Source of the DNA: SG8-30 sp964406445
GTDB lineage: Bacteria > Pseudomonadota > Gammaproteobacteria > Steroidobacterales > Steroidobacteraceae
DNA length: 64,000 bases
Assembly (NCBI GenBank): GCA_964406445.1
Contig: CAYORU010000005.1
Span: 1 to 64,000 of the forward strand
Direction: 5' to 3'
The translations under genes and the position numbers were made by a program. Shown here in pieces: positions 56,132 through 64,000 of this stretch. The notes below the pieces were generated by a model. It did not search any database, was not told the origin of the DNA, and worked only from the letters and a program-made list of their open reading frames with translations. Within the stretch, counting starts at the first letter, position 1. Each line of letters opens with the position of its first letter.

Positions 56132-57282
56132 GCGGTCTCCTTGCGAGTGACCACCAGGTCGTCGCGGTGCACGATCTCGGCGCGGCCGCGGAATCCGAGG
56201 ATGGACTCGATCTCGGCGCTCTTGCGGCCGCGGATCCGTTCCGCGTCGACGCTCGAGTAGGCGACCAGCCCGCGCGCGAGCTCGCGGCCCGCGGCGTCCA
56301 GCACGCGCACCGCGTCGCCGCGCTCGAAGCGGCCGCGCACGGCGGTCACGCCGGCCGGCAGCAGGCTCTTGCCGCGGGCGAGCGCGGCCGCGGCGCCCTC
56401 GTCGACGACGATGTCCCCCGCAGGCCGCAGGCTGCCGCCGATCCACTGCTTGCGCAGCGCGACCGGCGCGCCGTGCGCCCTGAACCAGGTGCAGCGCGCG
56501 CCGGACTCGATCGCGGCCAGCGGCGCGGCGACCCGCCCGCTCGCGATGCACAGGTGGCAGCCGGCCGCCACCGCGATCCGCGCCGCCTCCACCTTGGTCG
56601 CCATCCCGCCGGAACCGTAGGCGGAGCCCGGCCCCTCGGCCATCGCCAGCACCTCCGGCGTGACTTCCTCCACTTCCGGGATGAAGCGCGCCGCCGGGTC
56701 GCGTCCCGGCGGCGCGGTGTACAGGCCGTCCACGTCGGAGAGCAGCACGGTGCAGTCGGCCGCGAGCATCTGCGCGACGCGCGCGGCGAGGCGGTCGTTG
56801 TCGCCGTAGCGGATCTCCGCGGTAGCGACCGTGTCGTTCTCGTTGATGACGGGGACGGCGCCGAGCCCGAGCAGCGTGCGGAGCGTCGAGCGTGCATTCA
56901 GGTAGCGCCGCCGCTCCTCGGTATCGCCGAGCGTGAGCAGCACCTGCGCCACGGTCAGGTCGTGCGCCTCGAGCACCTCCTTCCAGGCGTGCGCGAGCCG
57001 GATCTGGCCGACGGCCGCGGCCGCCTGGCTCTCCTCGAGCTTCAGGCGGCCAGGCGCGAGACCCAGGTGGCGGCGCCCGAGCGCGATCGCGCCGGAGGAG
57101 ACGATCACGACCTGCTGGCCGCGGCCGCGCAGCCGCGCGACGTCGGCGCCGAGCGACTCGAGCCAGCCGCGGTTCAGCCGGCCGCTGTCCGCGTCGACCA
57201 GCAGCGACGAGCCGATCTTCACCACGACGCAGCGCGCGCGCGTGAGCCGCGCAAGGCGGCTGCGGTGATCGGCCGTGCTCAT
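56128..57282 (-). CDS. proB: Glutamate 5-kinase
   Basis: A 384-residue ProB with an amino-acid-kinase domain (VVVKIGSSLLVDADSGRLNR, VIVSSGAIALGRRHLGL, VPVINENDTVATAEIRYGDN, TVLLSDVDGLYTAPPG, GTGGMATK-like SGGMATKVEAARIA) and a C-terminal PUA domain (LLPAGVTAVRGRFERGDAVR). It phosphorylates glutamate, first step of proline synthesis, usually inhibited by proline. ATG 57282 fits the family; a longer in-frame start at 57309 would extend past the ACAD stop. It precedes proA in one operon. Confidence 0.95.
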   Translation of the reverse strand: MSTADHRSRLARLTRARCVVVKIGSSLLVDADSGRLNRGWLESLGADVARLRGRGQQVVIVSSGAIALGRRHLGLAPGRLKLEESQAAAAVGQIRLAHAWKEVLEAHDLTVAQVLLTLGDTEERRRYLNARSTLRTLLGLGAVPVINENDTVATAEIRYGDNDRLAARVAQMLAADCTVLLSDVDGLYTAPPGRDPAARFIPEVEEVTPEVLAMAEGPGSAYGSGGMATKVEAARIAVAAGCHLCIASGRVAAPLAAIESGARCTWFRAHGAPVALRKQWIGGSLRPAGDIVVDEGAAAALARGKSLLPAGVTAVRGRFERGDAVRVLDAAGRELARGLVAYSSVDAERIRGRKSAEIESILGFRGRAEIVHRDDLVVTRKETA

Positions 57283-57286
57283 GCGC

Positions 57287-59077
57287 TCAGCCGAAATGCT
57301 CGGCCGCAAGCGCCATCACAGCCTCCGCTCCCGCGTCGAGCGCGTCGAGGTGCGCGTCGGCGCGGGGCAGCACGCGGGTGAAGTAGAAGCGCGCCGTGGC
57401 GAGCTTCGACTCGTAGAAGCCGCGGTCCTGCGGCGCGTGCTTGAGGGCCGCGATGGAGACGGCCGCGACCTTCGCCCAGCACCAGGCGAGGCACAGGTAG
57501 CCGGTCAGCTGCAGGTAGTCCACCGCCGCCGCGCCGACTTCCTCGGGGTCGCGCGCGGCGCGCTGGGCCACGCGCTCGGTCGCCTCGCTCCAGGCCTTGA
57601 GCAGGCCGGCGAGCCGCGGCACCAGGTCGGCCATCTCCTCGTAGCCGGCGTGGTTCTGGCAGAACGAGCCGATCAACCCGCCGAGCAGGCGCGCCAGCTG
57701 CCCGCCCGAGCCGAGCACCTTGCGGCCGAGCAGGTCGAGCGCCTGCACGCCGTTGGTGCCCTCGTAGATGCAGGCGATGCGCGCGTCGCGCAGGAACTGC
57801 TCCACCCCGGTCTCGCGGATGTAGCCGTGGCCGCCGTGCACCTGGATGCCGAGGTTCGCCACCTCCACTCCCGCATCGGTCACGAAGGACTTCACGACCG
57901 GCGTCAGGATCGCCAGCAGGTCCGCGCCGCGGCGGCGTTCCTCCGGATCCGGATGGTACGCCGCCTTGTCCATCTGCATGCCCGCGAAGTAGGTGAGCAC
58001 GCGCGCGCCCTCGACCAGCGCCTTCTGCGTCAGCAGCATGCGGCGCACGTCGGAATGCTGGATCAGCAGGTCGGCGGACGTGCCCGGCTCGCCGCCGCGC
58101 GCCGCCCTGCCCTGCCGGCGCTCGCGGGCGTAGGCCACCGAGGCCTGCAGCGCGCGCTCCGCCTGCGCGAGCCCCTGCAGCCCGACCCAGAGACGGGCGT
58201 GGTTCATCATGACGAACATGCACTTCAGGCCGGCGTTCGGCTCGCCGATCAGCCAGCCGCGGGCGTCCTGGAAGTTGATGACGCAGGTGGCGGAGCCGTG
58301 GATGCCCATCTTCTCCTCGATCCGGCCGCAGCTCACGCCGTTCGGCTCGCCCGGCTCGCCCGCCTCGTCCGGCAGGTACTTCGGCACGAGGAACAGGCTG
58401 ATCCCGCGGGTGCCCGCGGGCGCGTCGGGCAGCCGCGCGAGCACGAGGTGGACGATGTTGCCCGTCAGGTCGTGCTCGCCGCTCGTGATGAAGATCTTGG
58501 TCCCGTTGATGCGATAGCCGCCCTCGCCATCCGGCTCGGCGCGGGTCCTGAGCAGGCCGAGGTCGGTCCCCGCCTGCGACTCGGTCAGGCACATCGTGCC
58601 GGTCCAGGTGCCGGCGACCATCTTCGGCAGGTAGAGCCGCTTGAGGTCCTCCGGCGCATGCCGCTCCAGGCACAGCACGGCGCTGTCGGTCAGGCCGCTG
58701 TACATCTTCCAGCTCATGTTGGCCGAGACGAACAGCTCGCCGACCGGGCCGCCGAAGCTCTCGGGCAGCCCCTGGCCGCCGAAGTCCCCGGGCCCGCAGA
58801 GCGCGGCCCAGCCGTCGTCGACGAACCGCCGGTAGGCCTCGGCAAAGCCCGGCGGCGTGATCACGCGGCCGTCCTCGAAGCGCACGCCGATGCGGTCGCC
58901 GGCCTCGTTGGTCGGCGCGACCACCCCCTCCGCGAACCGCGCGGCCTCCTCCAGCACGCTGTCGATGAACTCCGCGTTCAGGTCCTCGCGGCCGATTTCG
59001 GCGTAATGGTGCGCAGCATGCAGGACCTCGTGGAGCGTGAAGCGGATGTCGGCGAGCGGGGCGCGGTAGGGATGCAT
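57287..59077 (-). CDS. Acyl-CoA dehydrogenase (AcdH/DmdC-type, long)
   Basis: A 596-residue ACAD with an extra C-terminal domain: GDFGGQGLPESFGG, TGTMCLTESQAGTDLGLLRT, GYRINGTKIFITSGEHDLTG, KMGIHGSATCVINFQDARGW and VHGGHGYIRETGVEQFLRDA with the catalytic Glu in IYEGTNGVQALDLL. The length and the C-terminal domain (about 470-596) match the group of long acyl-CoA dehydrogenases, including DmdC and fatty acid enzymes. It is 4 bases before proB and may be co-transcribed, though unrelated in function. Confidence 0.9.
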   Translation of the reverse strand: MHPYRAPLADIRFTLHEVLHAAHHYAEIGREDLNAEFIDSVLEEAARFAEGVVAPTNEAGDRIGVRFEDGRVITPPGFAEAYRRFVDDGWAALCGPGDFGGQGLPESFGGPVGELFVSANMSWKMYSGLTDSAVLCLERHAPEDLKRLYLPKMVAGTWTGTMCLTESQAGTDLGLLRTRAEPDGEGGYRINGTKIFITSGEHDLTGNIVHLVLARLPDAPAGTRGISLFLVPKYLPDEAGEPGEPNGVSCGRIEEKMGIHGSATCVINFQDARGWLIGEPNAGLKCMFVMMNHARLWVGLQGLAQAERALQASVAYARERRQGRAARGGEPGTSADLLIQHSDVRRMLLTQKALVEGARVLTYFAGMQMDKAAYHPDPEERRRGADLLAILTPVVKSFVTDAGVEVANLGIQVHGGHGYIRETGVEQFLRDARIACIYEGTNGVQALDLLGRKVLGSGGQLARLLGGLIGSFCQNHAGYEEMADLVPRLAGLLKAWSEATERVAQRAARDPEEVGAAAVDYLQLTGYLCLAWCWAKVAAVSIAALKHAPQDRGFYESKLATARFYFTRVLPRADAHLDALDAGAEAVMALAAEHFG

Positions 59078-59305
59078 CGTCGGGCCTTGTGCAGTCGGTA
59101 CGGTCCGGGATTTTACGCGAGCGGCCGACCGGCCGCCTCAGGCCGACGCCGCCCGTGCCCGGGCGGCCTTCGCGGGACCGTGGCGCGAAGTGGAATTCCC
59201 GTATGTCTCGGCCTCGTCGGCGAAAAGTAGCATTCGAACGGCCAACCGGCGTCGCGCCCGGCGCATGCCACGCACCCTCCTCTCAGCCTGCGGGGACATC
59301 TACCA

Positions 59306-60730
59306 ATGGAACGCGTCGAGACCTACAACGACAAGGTGGTGCGCCAGTTCGCCCTCATGACGGTCGTCTGGGGCATCGTCGGCATGCTGGTCGGCGTCAT
59401 CATCGCCGCACAGCTGCTGTGGCCGGCCCTGAACTTCGACGTGCCGTGGCTGACCTACAGCCGGCTCCGCCCGCTGCACACCAACGCCGTGATCTTCGCC
59501 TTCGGCGGCTCGGCCCTGTTCGCGGCGTCCTACTACGTGGTGCAGCGCACCTGCCACGTCCGGCTGTTCTCCGACGGGCTCGCCGCGTTCACCTTCTGGG
59601 GCTGGCAGCTGATCATCGTGCTGGCGGCCGTGACCCTGCCGCTCGGCATCACCACCTCCAAGGAGTACGCGGAGCTGGAGTGGCCCATCGACCTGCTGAT
59701 CGCCGTCGTCTGGGTGGCCTACGCGGTCGTCTTCTTCGGGACCCTGGTCAAGCGCCGAATCAAGCACATCTACGTCGCCAACTGGTTCTTCGGCGCCTAC
59801 ATCATCACGATCGCGGTCCTGCACATCGGCAACAGCGCGGCCCTGCCGGTGAGCCTGACCAAGTCCTACTCGGCCTATGCGGGCACCGTCGACGCGATGG
59901 TGCAGTGGTGGTACGGGCACAACGCGGTCGGCTTCTTCCTGACCGCCGGCTTCCTCGGGATGATGTACTACTTCGTGCCCAAGCAGGCCGGGCGGCCGGT
60001 CTATTCCTACCGCCTGTCGGTGGTGCATTTCTGGTCGCTGATCGCGATCTACATGTGGGCCGGGCCCCACCACCTGCACTACACGACGCTGCCCGACTGG
60101 GCGCAGACGCTCGGCATGGTGTTCTCGGTCATGCTGCTTGCGCCCTCCTGGGGCGGCATGATCAACGGGATCATGACGCTCTCCGGCGCGTGGCACAAAC
60201 TGCGCACCGACCCGATCCTCAAGTTCATGATCGTCTCGCTGTCCTTCTACGGCATGTCGACCTTCGAGGGGCCGATGATGTCGATCAAGACGGTCAACGC
60301 CCTGTCGCACTACACCGACTGGACCATCGGCCACGTCCACTCCGGCGCGCTCGGCTGGGTCGCGATGATCTCCGTCGGGACGATGTACGCGCTGATCCCC
60401 AGACTGTACGGCCGCACGGAGATGCACTCGACCCGGCTCATCGACGTGCACTTCTGGACCACGACGATCGGCATCGTGCTGTACGTCGCCGCGATGTGGA
60501 TCGCCGGGGTGATGCAGGGCCTGATGTGGCGCGCCACGAACGCCGACGGCACGCTCACCTACACGTTCATCGAGTCGCTGGCGGCCACCTATCCTTACTA
60601 CGCGGTGCGGCTGCTCGGCGGGGTGCTGGTGCTCGGCGGCATGTTCGTCATGGCCTGGAACGTCATCAAGACGATCGGCGGCGGCGCCGCCGCCCGCGAC
60701 GTGCCGGTGATGGCGCCGGCTCACGCCTGA
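59306..60730 (+). CDS. ccoN: Cytochrome c oxidase cbb3-type, subunit I
   Basis: A 474-residue heme-copper oxidase subunit with about 12 helices. Seen: HTNAVIFAFGGSALFAASYY, WWYGHNAVGFFLTAGFLGMM (heme/Cu His), MWAGPHHLHYTTLPDW (CuB His pair), and GHVHSGALGWVAMISVG (proximal His region). It reduces oxygen with high affinity and pumps protons. No FNR/Anr box (TTGATNNNNATCAA) was seen in the 229 bases upstream. First gene of ccoNOQP. Confidence 0.95.
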   Translation: MERVETYNDKVVRQFALMTVVWGIVGMLVGVIIAAQLLWPALNFDVPWLTYSRLRPLHTNAVIFAFGGSALFAASYYVVQRTCHVRLFSDGLAAFTFWGWQLIIVLAAVTLPLGITTSKEYAELEWPIDLLIAVVWVAYAVVFFGTLVKRRIKHIYVANWFFGAYIITIAVLHIGNSAALPVSLTKSYSAYAGTVDAMVQWWYGHNAVGFFLTAGFLGMMYYFVPKQAGRPVYSYRLSVVHFWSLIAIYMWAGPHHLHYTTLPDWAQTLGMVFSVMLLAPSWGGMINGIMTLSGAWHKLRTDPILKFMIVSLSFYGMSTFEGPMMSIKTVNALSHYTDWTIGHVHSGALGWVAMISVGTMYALIPRLYGRTEMHSTRLIDVHFWTTTIGIVLYVAAMWIAGVMQGLMWRATNADGTLTYTFIESLAATYPYYAVRLLGGVLVLGGMFVMAWNVIKTIGGGAAARDVPVMAPAHA

Positions 60731-60739
60731 GGTGACGTC

Positions 60740-61348
60740 ATGAACCACGGGAAGATCGAGAAGAACGTCGGCCTGATGGGCGTGCTGGTGGCGGTCGCCA
60801 TCAGCTTCGGCGGCCTCGCCGAGATCGTGCCCCTGTACTTCTCGGGCCAGGTGACCGAGCCCGCGCCCGGCATCGAGCCCTACACGGCGCTGCAGCTCGA
60901 GGGCCGGGACGTGTACATCCGCGAGGGCTGCTACGTGTGCCACTCGCAGATGGTGCGGCCGTTCCGCTCGGAGACGGAGCGCTACGGCCACTACTCCCTG
61001 GCCGGCGAGTCGGTCTACGACCGCCCGTTCCAGTTCGGCTCGAAGCGCACCGGGCCGGACCTGGCGCGCGTGGGCGGACGCTACTCGGACGAGTGGCACC
61101 GCCTGCACCTGATCAACCCGCGCGACCTCGTTCCGGAGTCGAACATGCCGGGGTTCCCGTGGCTCGAGGAGCGCGTGCTCGACGGCGAGTTGACCCCGAG
61201 GAAGATGCGGACGCTGCGCACGCTCGGCGTCCCCTACACGGACGAGCAGATCGCGGCCGCGACGGCCGAGGTCGCGGGCCGCACGGAGATGCAGGCGCTG
61301 ATCGCCTACCTGCAGAACCTTGGCGTCGCCGCGAAGACCTGGGAGTGA
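60740..61348 (+). CDS. ccoO: Cytochrome c oxidase cbb3-type, subunit II (monoheme cytochrome c)
   Basis: A 202-residue subunit. An N-terminal anchor (VGLMGVLVAVAISFGGLAEI) is followed by the heme c motif REGCYVCHSQMVRPFRSETE and the axial Met region NPRDLVPESNMPGFPWLEER. It passes electrons to the CcoN heme b site. 9 bases after ccoN, 4 before ccoQ. Confidence 0.94.
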   Translation: MNHGKIEKNVGLMGVLVAVAISFGGLAEIVPLYFSGQVTEPAPGIEPYTALQLEGRDVYIREGCYVCHSQMVRPFRSETERYGHYSLAGESVYDRPFQFGSKRTGPDLARVGGRYSDEWHRLHLINPRDLVPESNMPGFPWLEERVLDGELTPRKMRTLRTLGVPYTDEQIAAATAEVAGRTEMQALIAYLQNLGVAAKTWE

Positions 61349-61352
61349 GCTG

Positions 61353-61535
61353 ATGGACGAGGGCACGCTGCGCGGGCTGTGGACGCTGCTGGCGCTGGTC
61401 GCCTTCGTCGGCGTGGCCTGGTGGGCGTGGAGCGGGCACCGGCAGGCGCGCTTCGACGAGGCCGCGCGGCTGCCGCTGGAGGAAGACCGCCAGCAGGGCC
61501 CGCGGCAGGACCGGCAGCAGAACGAGGACAAGTGA
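61353..61535 (+). CDS. ccoQ: cbb3-type cytochrome oxidase subunit CcoQ
   Basis: A 60-residue protein with one helix (LWTLLALVAFVGVAWWAWSG) and a highly charged tail (LPLEEDRQQGPRQDRQQNED). Size, single helix and position between ccoO and ccoP fit CcoQ, a stabiliser of the complex. Sequence conservation in this subunit is low, so position decides. Confidence 0.85.
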   Translation: MDEGTLRGLWTLLALVAFVGVAWWAWSGHRQARFDEAARLPLEEDRQQGPRQDRQQNEDK

Positions 61536-61536
61536 G

Positions 61537-62532
61537 ATGAGCACCGGCTGGACCCTGTTCATCGTGATCATCACGGCCATCAACGTCGTGGGCGCGACCT
61601 GGCTGATGTGGGCCTCCTCGAAGCGCGGGCCGGGCGAGCCCGAGGCCGGGACGGCCTCGACGACCGGGCACACCTGGGACGGCGACCTGGAGGAGTACAA
61701 CAATCCCCTGCCGCGCTGGTGGCTGTGGCTGTTCTACGGCACGATGGCCTTCAGCATCGTCTACATGGTGCTGTTCCCGGGCCTCGGCAGCTGGAAGGGC
61801 ACCCTGGGCTGGACCCAGGAAGGCCAGTGGCAGCAGCAGGTCGAGCAGGCCGAGCGGGCCGCGGCCCCGCTGTTCGAGCGCTTCTCGGCGATGAGCATCG
61901 CCGAGCTCCGGTCGGACGCCGACGCGATGCGGGTCGCGCGCAACCTCTACGCCAACAATTGCGCCACCTGCCACGGCTCGGACGCGCGCGGCGCAGTCGG
62001 CTTCCCGAACCTCGCGGACGACAACTGGCAGTGGGGCGGCACCGAGGACGCGGTCTACACGAGCATCGCGCAGGGCCGCCTCGGCGCGATGCCGCCCTGG
62101 GGAGAAATGCTCGGGCAGCGCGGCGTCGAGGAAGTGGTCGCCTACGTGCTGACGCTTTCCGGACAATCGGCGCCGCCCGACCTCGCGGCCGCCGGCGAGC
62201 CGCGGTTCCAGGCGGTCTGCGCCGCCTGCCACGGCCTCGACGGCAAGGGCATGCAGGCGGTCGGCGCGCCCAACCTCACCGACGACATCTGGGTCTATGG
62301 TGGCGGCGCCGAGATGGTCCGCTACGCGATCGTGAACGGCCGCCAGAACCAGATGCCGGCGCAGCTCGAGCTGCTCGGCGAGCAGCGGGTCCGGCTGCTG
62401 ACCGCGTACGTGCTCTCGCTCTCCCCGCAGCCGGCAGCGCCGGCGGCGGAGCCCGTGGCATCCGACGTGGCGACCGCGGCGGGCAGCGGCAGCGAGGCCG
62501 CGGCTACAGCGGGTGCCGATGACCCGGGCTGA
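61537..62532 (+). CDS. ccoP: Cytochrome c oxidase cbb3-type, subunit III (diheme cytochrome c)
   Basis: A 331-residue subunit. Two N-terminal helices (LFIVIITAINVVGATWLMWA and WWLWLFYGTMAFSIVYMVLF) with the CcoP N-terminal segment (WDGDLEEYNNPLPRWW), then two heme c motifs: NNCATCHGSDARGAVGFPNL and AVCAACHGLDGKGMQAVG. It accepts electrons from cytochrome c. The tail from about residue 300 is Ala-rich and disordered-looking. Its stop lies inside the next gene's start region. Confidence 0.94.
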   Translation: MSTGWTLFIVIITAINVVGATWLMWASSKRGPGEPEAGTASTTGHTWDGDLEEYNNPLPRWWLWLFYGTMAFSIVYMVLFPGLGSWKGTLGWTQEGQWQQQVEQAERAAAPLFERFSAMSIAELRSDADAMRVARNLYANNCATCHGSDARGAVGFPNLADDNWQWGGTEDAVYTSIAQGRLGAMPPWGEMLGQRGVEEVVAYVLTLSGQSAPPDLAAAGEPRFQAVCAACHGLDGKGMQAVGAPNLTDDIWVYGGGAEMVRYAIVNGRQNQMPAQLELLGEQRVRLLTAYVLSLSPQPAAPAAEPVASDVATAAGSGSEAAATAGADDPG

Positions 62533-62868
62533 CGGGCGCGAAGCGCCCGACGCCGGCGACGCGCCGGAGGGCGTCGCCTGGAGCCGGTTCGCCCAGGACA
62601 CGGCCGTGACCCTGTGGCCGTCCTTCCTCGCGGCCTCGGTGGCGACGCTGTTCTTCTTCGCCTTCTTCGACCCGGCGGTGTTCGGCCAGGGCGCCGCGCC
62701 GCCCGACTGGCTCGCGGAACACCGCATGGCCGGCTACGCGGTCGGTTTCTTCTTTTTCTGGACGGTATGCACCCTCTCGAGCGCGCTGACGCTCTACCTC
62801 GTCCGGACCTCGCGGGAAACGGCGGGGCAGGGCCGACGACCCGCCGACGGCAGGCGCCGGGAACGACC

Positions 62869-62872
<4 letters not shown>
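62519..62872 (+). CDS. Small two-helix membrane protein between ccoP and ccoG
   Basis: A 117-residue protein starting at ATG 62519 (GTG 62513 also possible), overlapping the ccoP end. Two hydrophobic segments: FLAASVATLFFFAFFDPAVF and GYAVGFFFFWTVCTLSSALT, followed by a basic tail. It sits where small cbb3-assembly genes are often found, but I do not recognise it as CcoH or CcoS (no FixH beta-domain). A role in cbb3 assembly is inferred from position only. Its stop overlaps ccoG start (GTGA). Confidence 0.6.

Positions 62873-64000
<1,128 letters not shown>

Noticed and set aside
59078..59305. FNR/Anr box for the ccoNOQP operon
   Set aside because: No sequence close to TTGATNNNNATCAA was seen in the upstream region; oxygen control by this route cannot be supported here.

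Overview
The window is a very GC-rich stretch of a proteobacterial chromosome. The gene families point to a gram-negative, respiring, metabolically versatile aerobe: TonB-dependent receptors, a cbb3 oxidase, PQQ and Rieske enzymes, and Rhs toxins. A gammaproteobacterium of the Steroidobacterales/Nevskiales type is my best guess, from gene content and base composition only. No rRNA or tRNA gene was recognised.

Layout. (1) 1-4,950, plus strand: a broken Rhs polymorphic-toxin locus. It has two different C-terminal toxin tips, each followed by a small membrane protein (probable immunity), an intact DUF433/DUF5615 toxin-antitoxin pair lodged between Rhs pieces, and at least three decayed Rhs or immunity fragments. 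The toxin tips look poorer in GC than the rest. (2) 4,965-11,351, minus strand: a catabolic operon (M24 peptidase-like protein, two-subunit TPP-dependent 2-oxoacid dehydrogenase E1, SDR, small ABM protein, PQQ dehydrogenase). (3) 11,422-15,366, minus strand: a thiamine salvage operon (promoter, TPP riboswitch, TonB receptor, thiamine-binding protein, PnuC-family transporter, small-molecule kinase). (4) 15,466-43,800: a large accessory catabolic region. It holds an acyl-CoA ligase operon with VOC, SDR and MaoC enzymes, two acyl-CoA processing enzymes, a CaiB-type CoA-transferase, three GST-like proteins, a Rieske ferredoxin, two Rieske oxygenases, a thiolase with a ketosynthase-DUF35 fusion, and a TonB receptor. 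Two GGDEF proteins, a Kup potassium transporter, a PLP lyase, a DoxX protein and a broken sulfatase-modifying-factor-like gene are interspersed. (5) 43,784-54,331: an ABC/MBL/amidotransferase operon on minus, then on plus a molybdenum-cofactor operon (moeA-moaA-moaC-mobA-moaD and a MoaE-MoeB-rhodanese fusion) and an ABC-F protein. (6) 54,332-64,000: a repeat-rich spacer, proBA and an acyl-CoA dehydrogenase on minus, then ccoNOQP, a small membrane protein and the start of ccoG on plus.

How the parts fit. Four promoters in regions 2 and 4 carry nearly the same 18-bp palindrome, AAACAGTCATGACTGTTT, each with exactly one mismatch and about 28 bp upstream of a -10-like hexamer. They control the M24/E1/PQQ operon, the SDR and CoA-ligase operons, the GST and first Rieske operons, and the second Rieske oxygenase. 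This suggests one regulon, probably for uptake, ring hydroxylation, CoA activation and thiolytic breakdown of a hydrophobic cyclic substrate. The substrate and the regulator cannot be told from this sequence. The thiamine operon may supply TPP to the neighbouring E1 enzyme, and the Moco operon is housekeeping.
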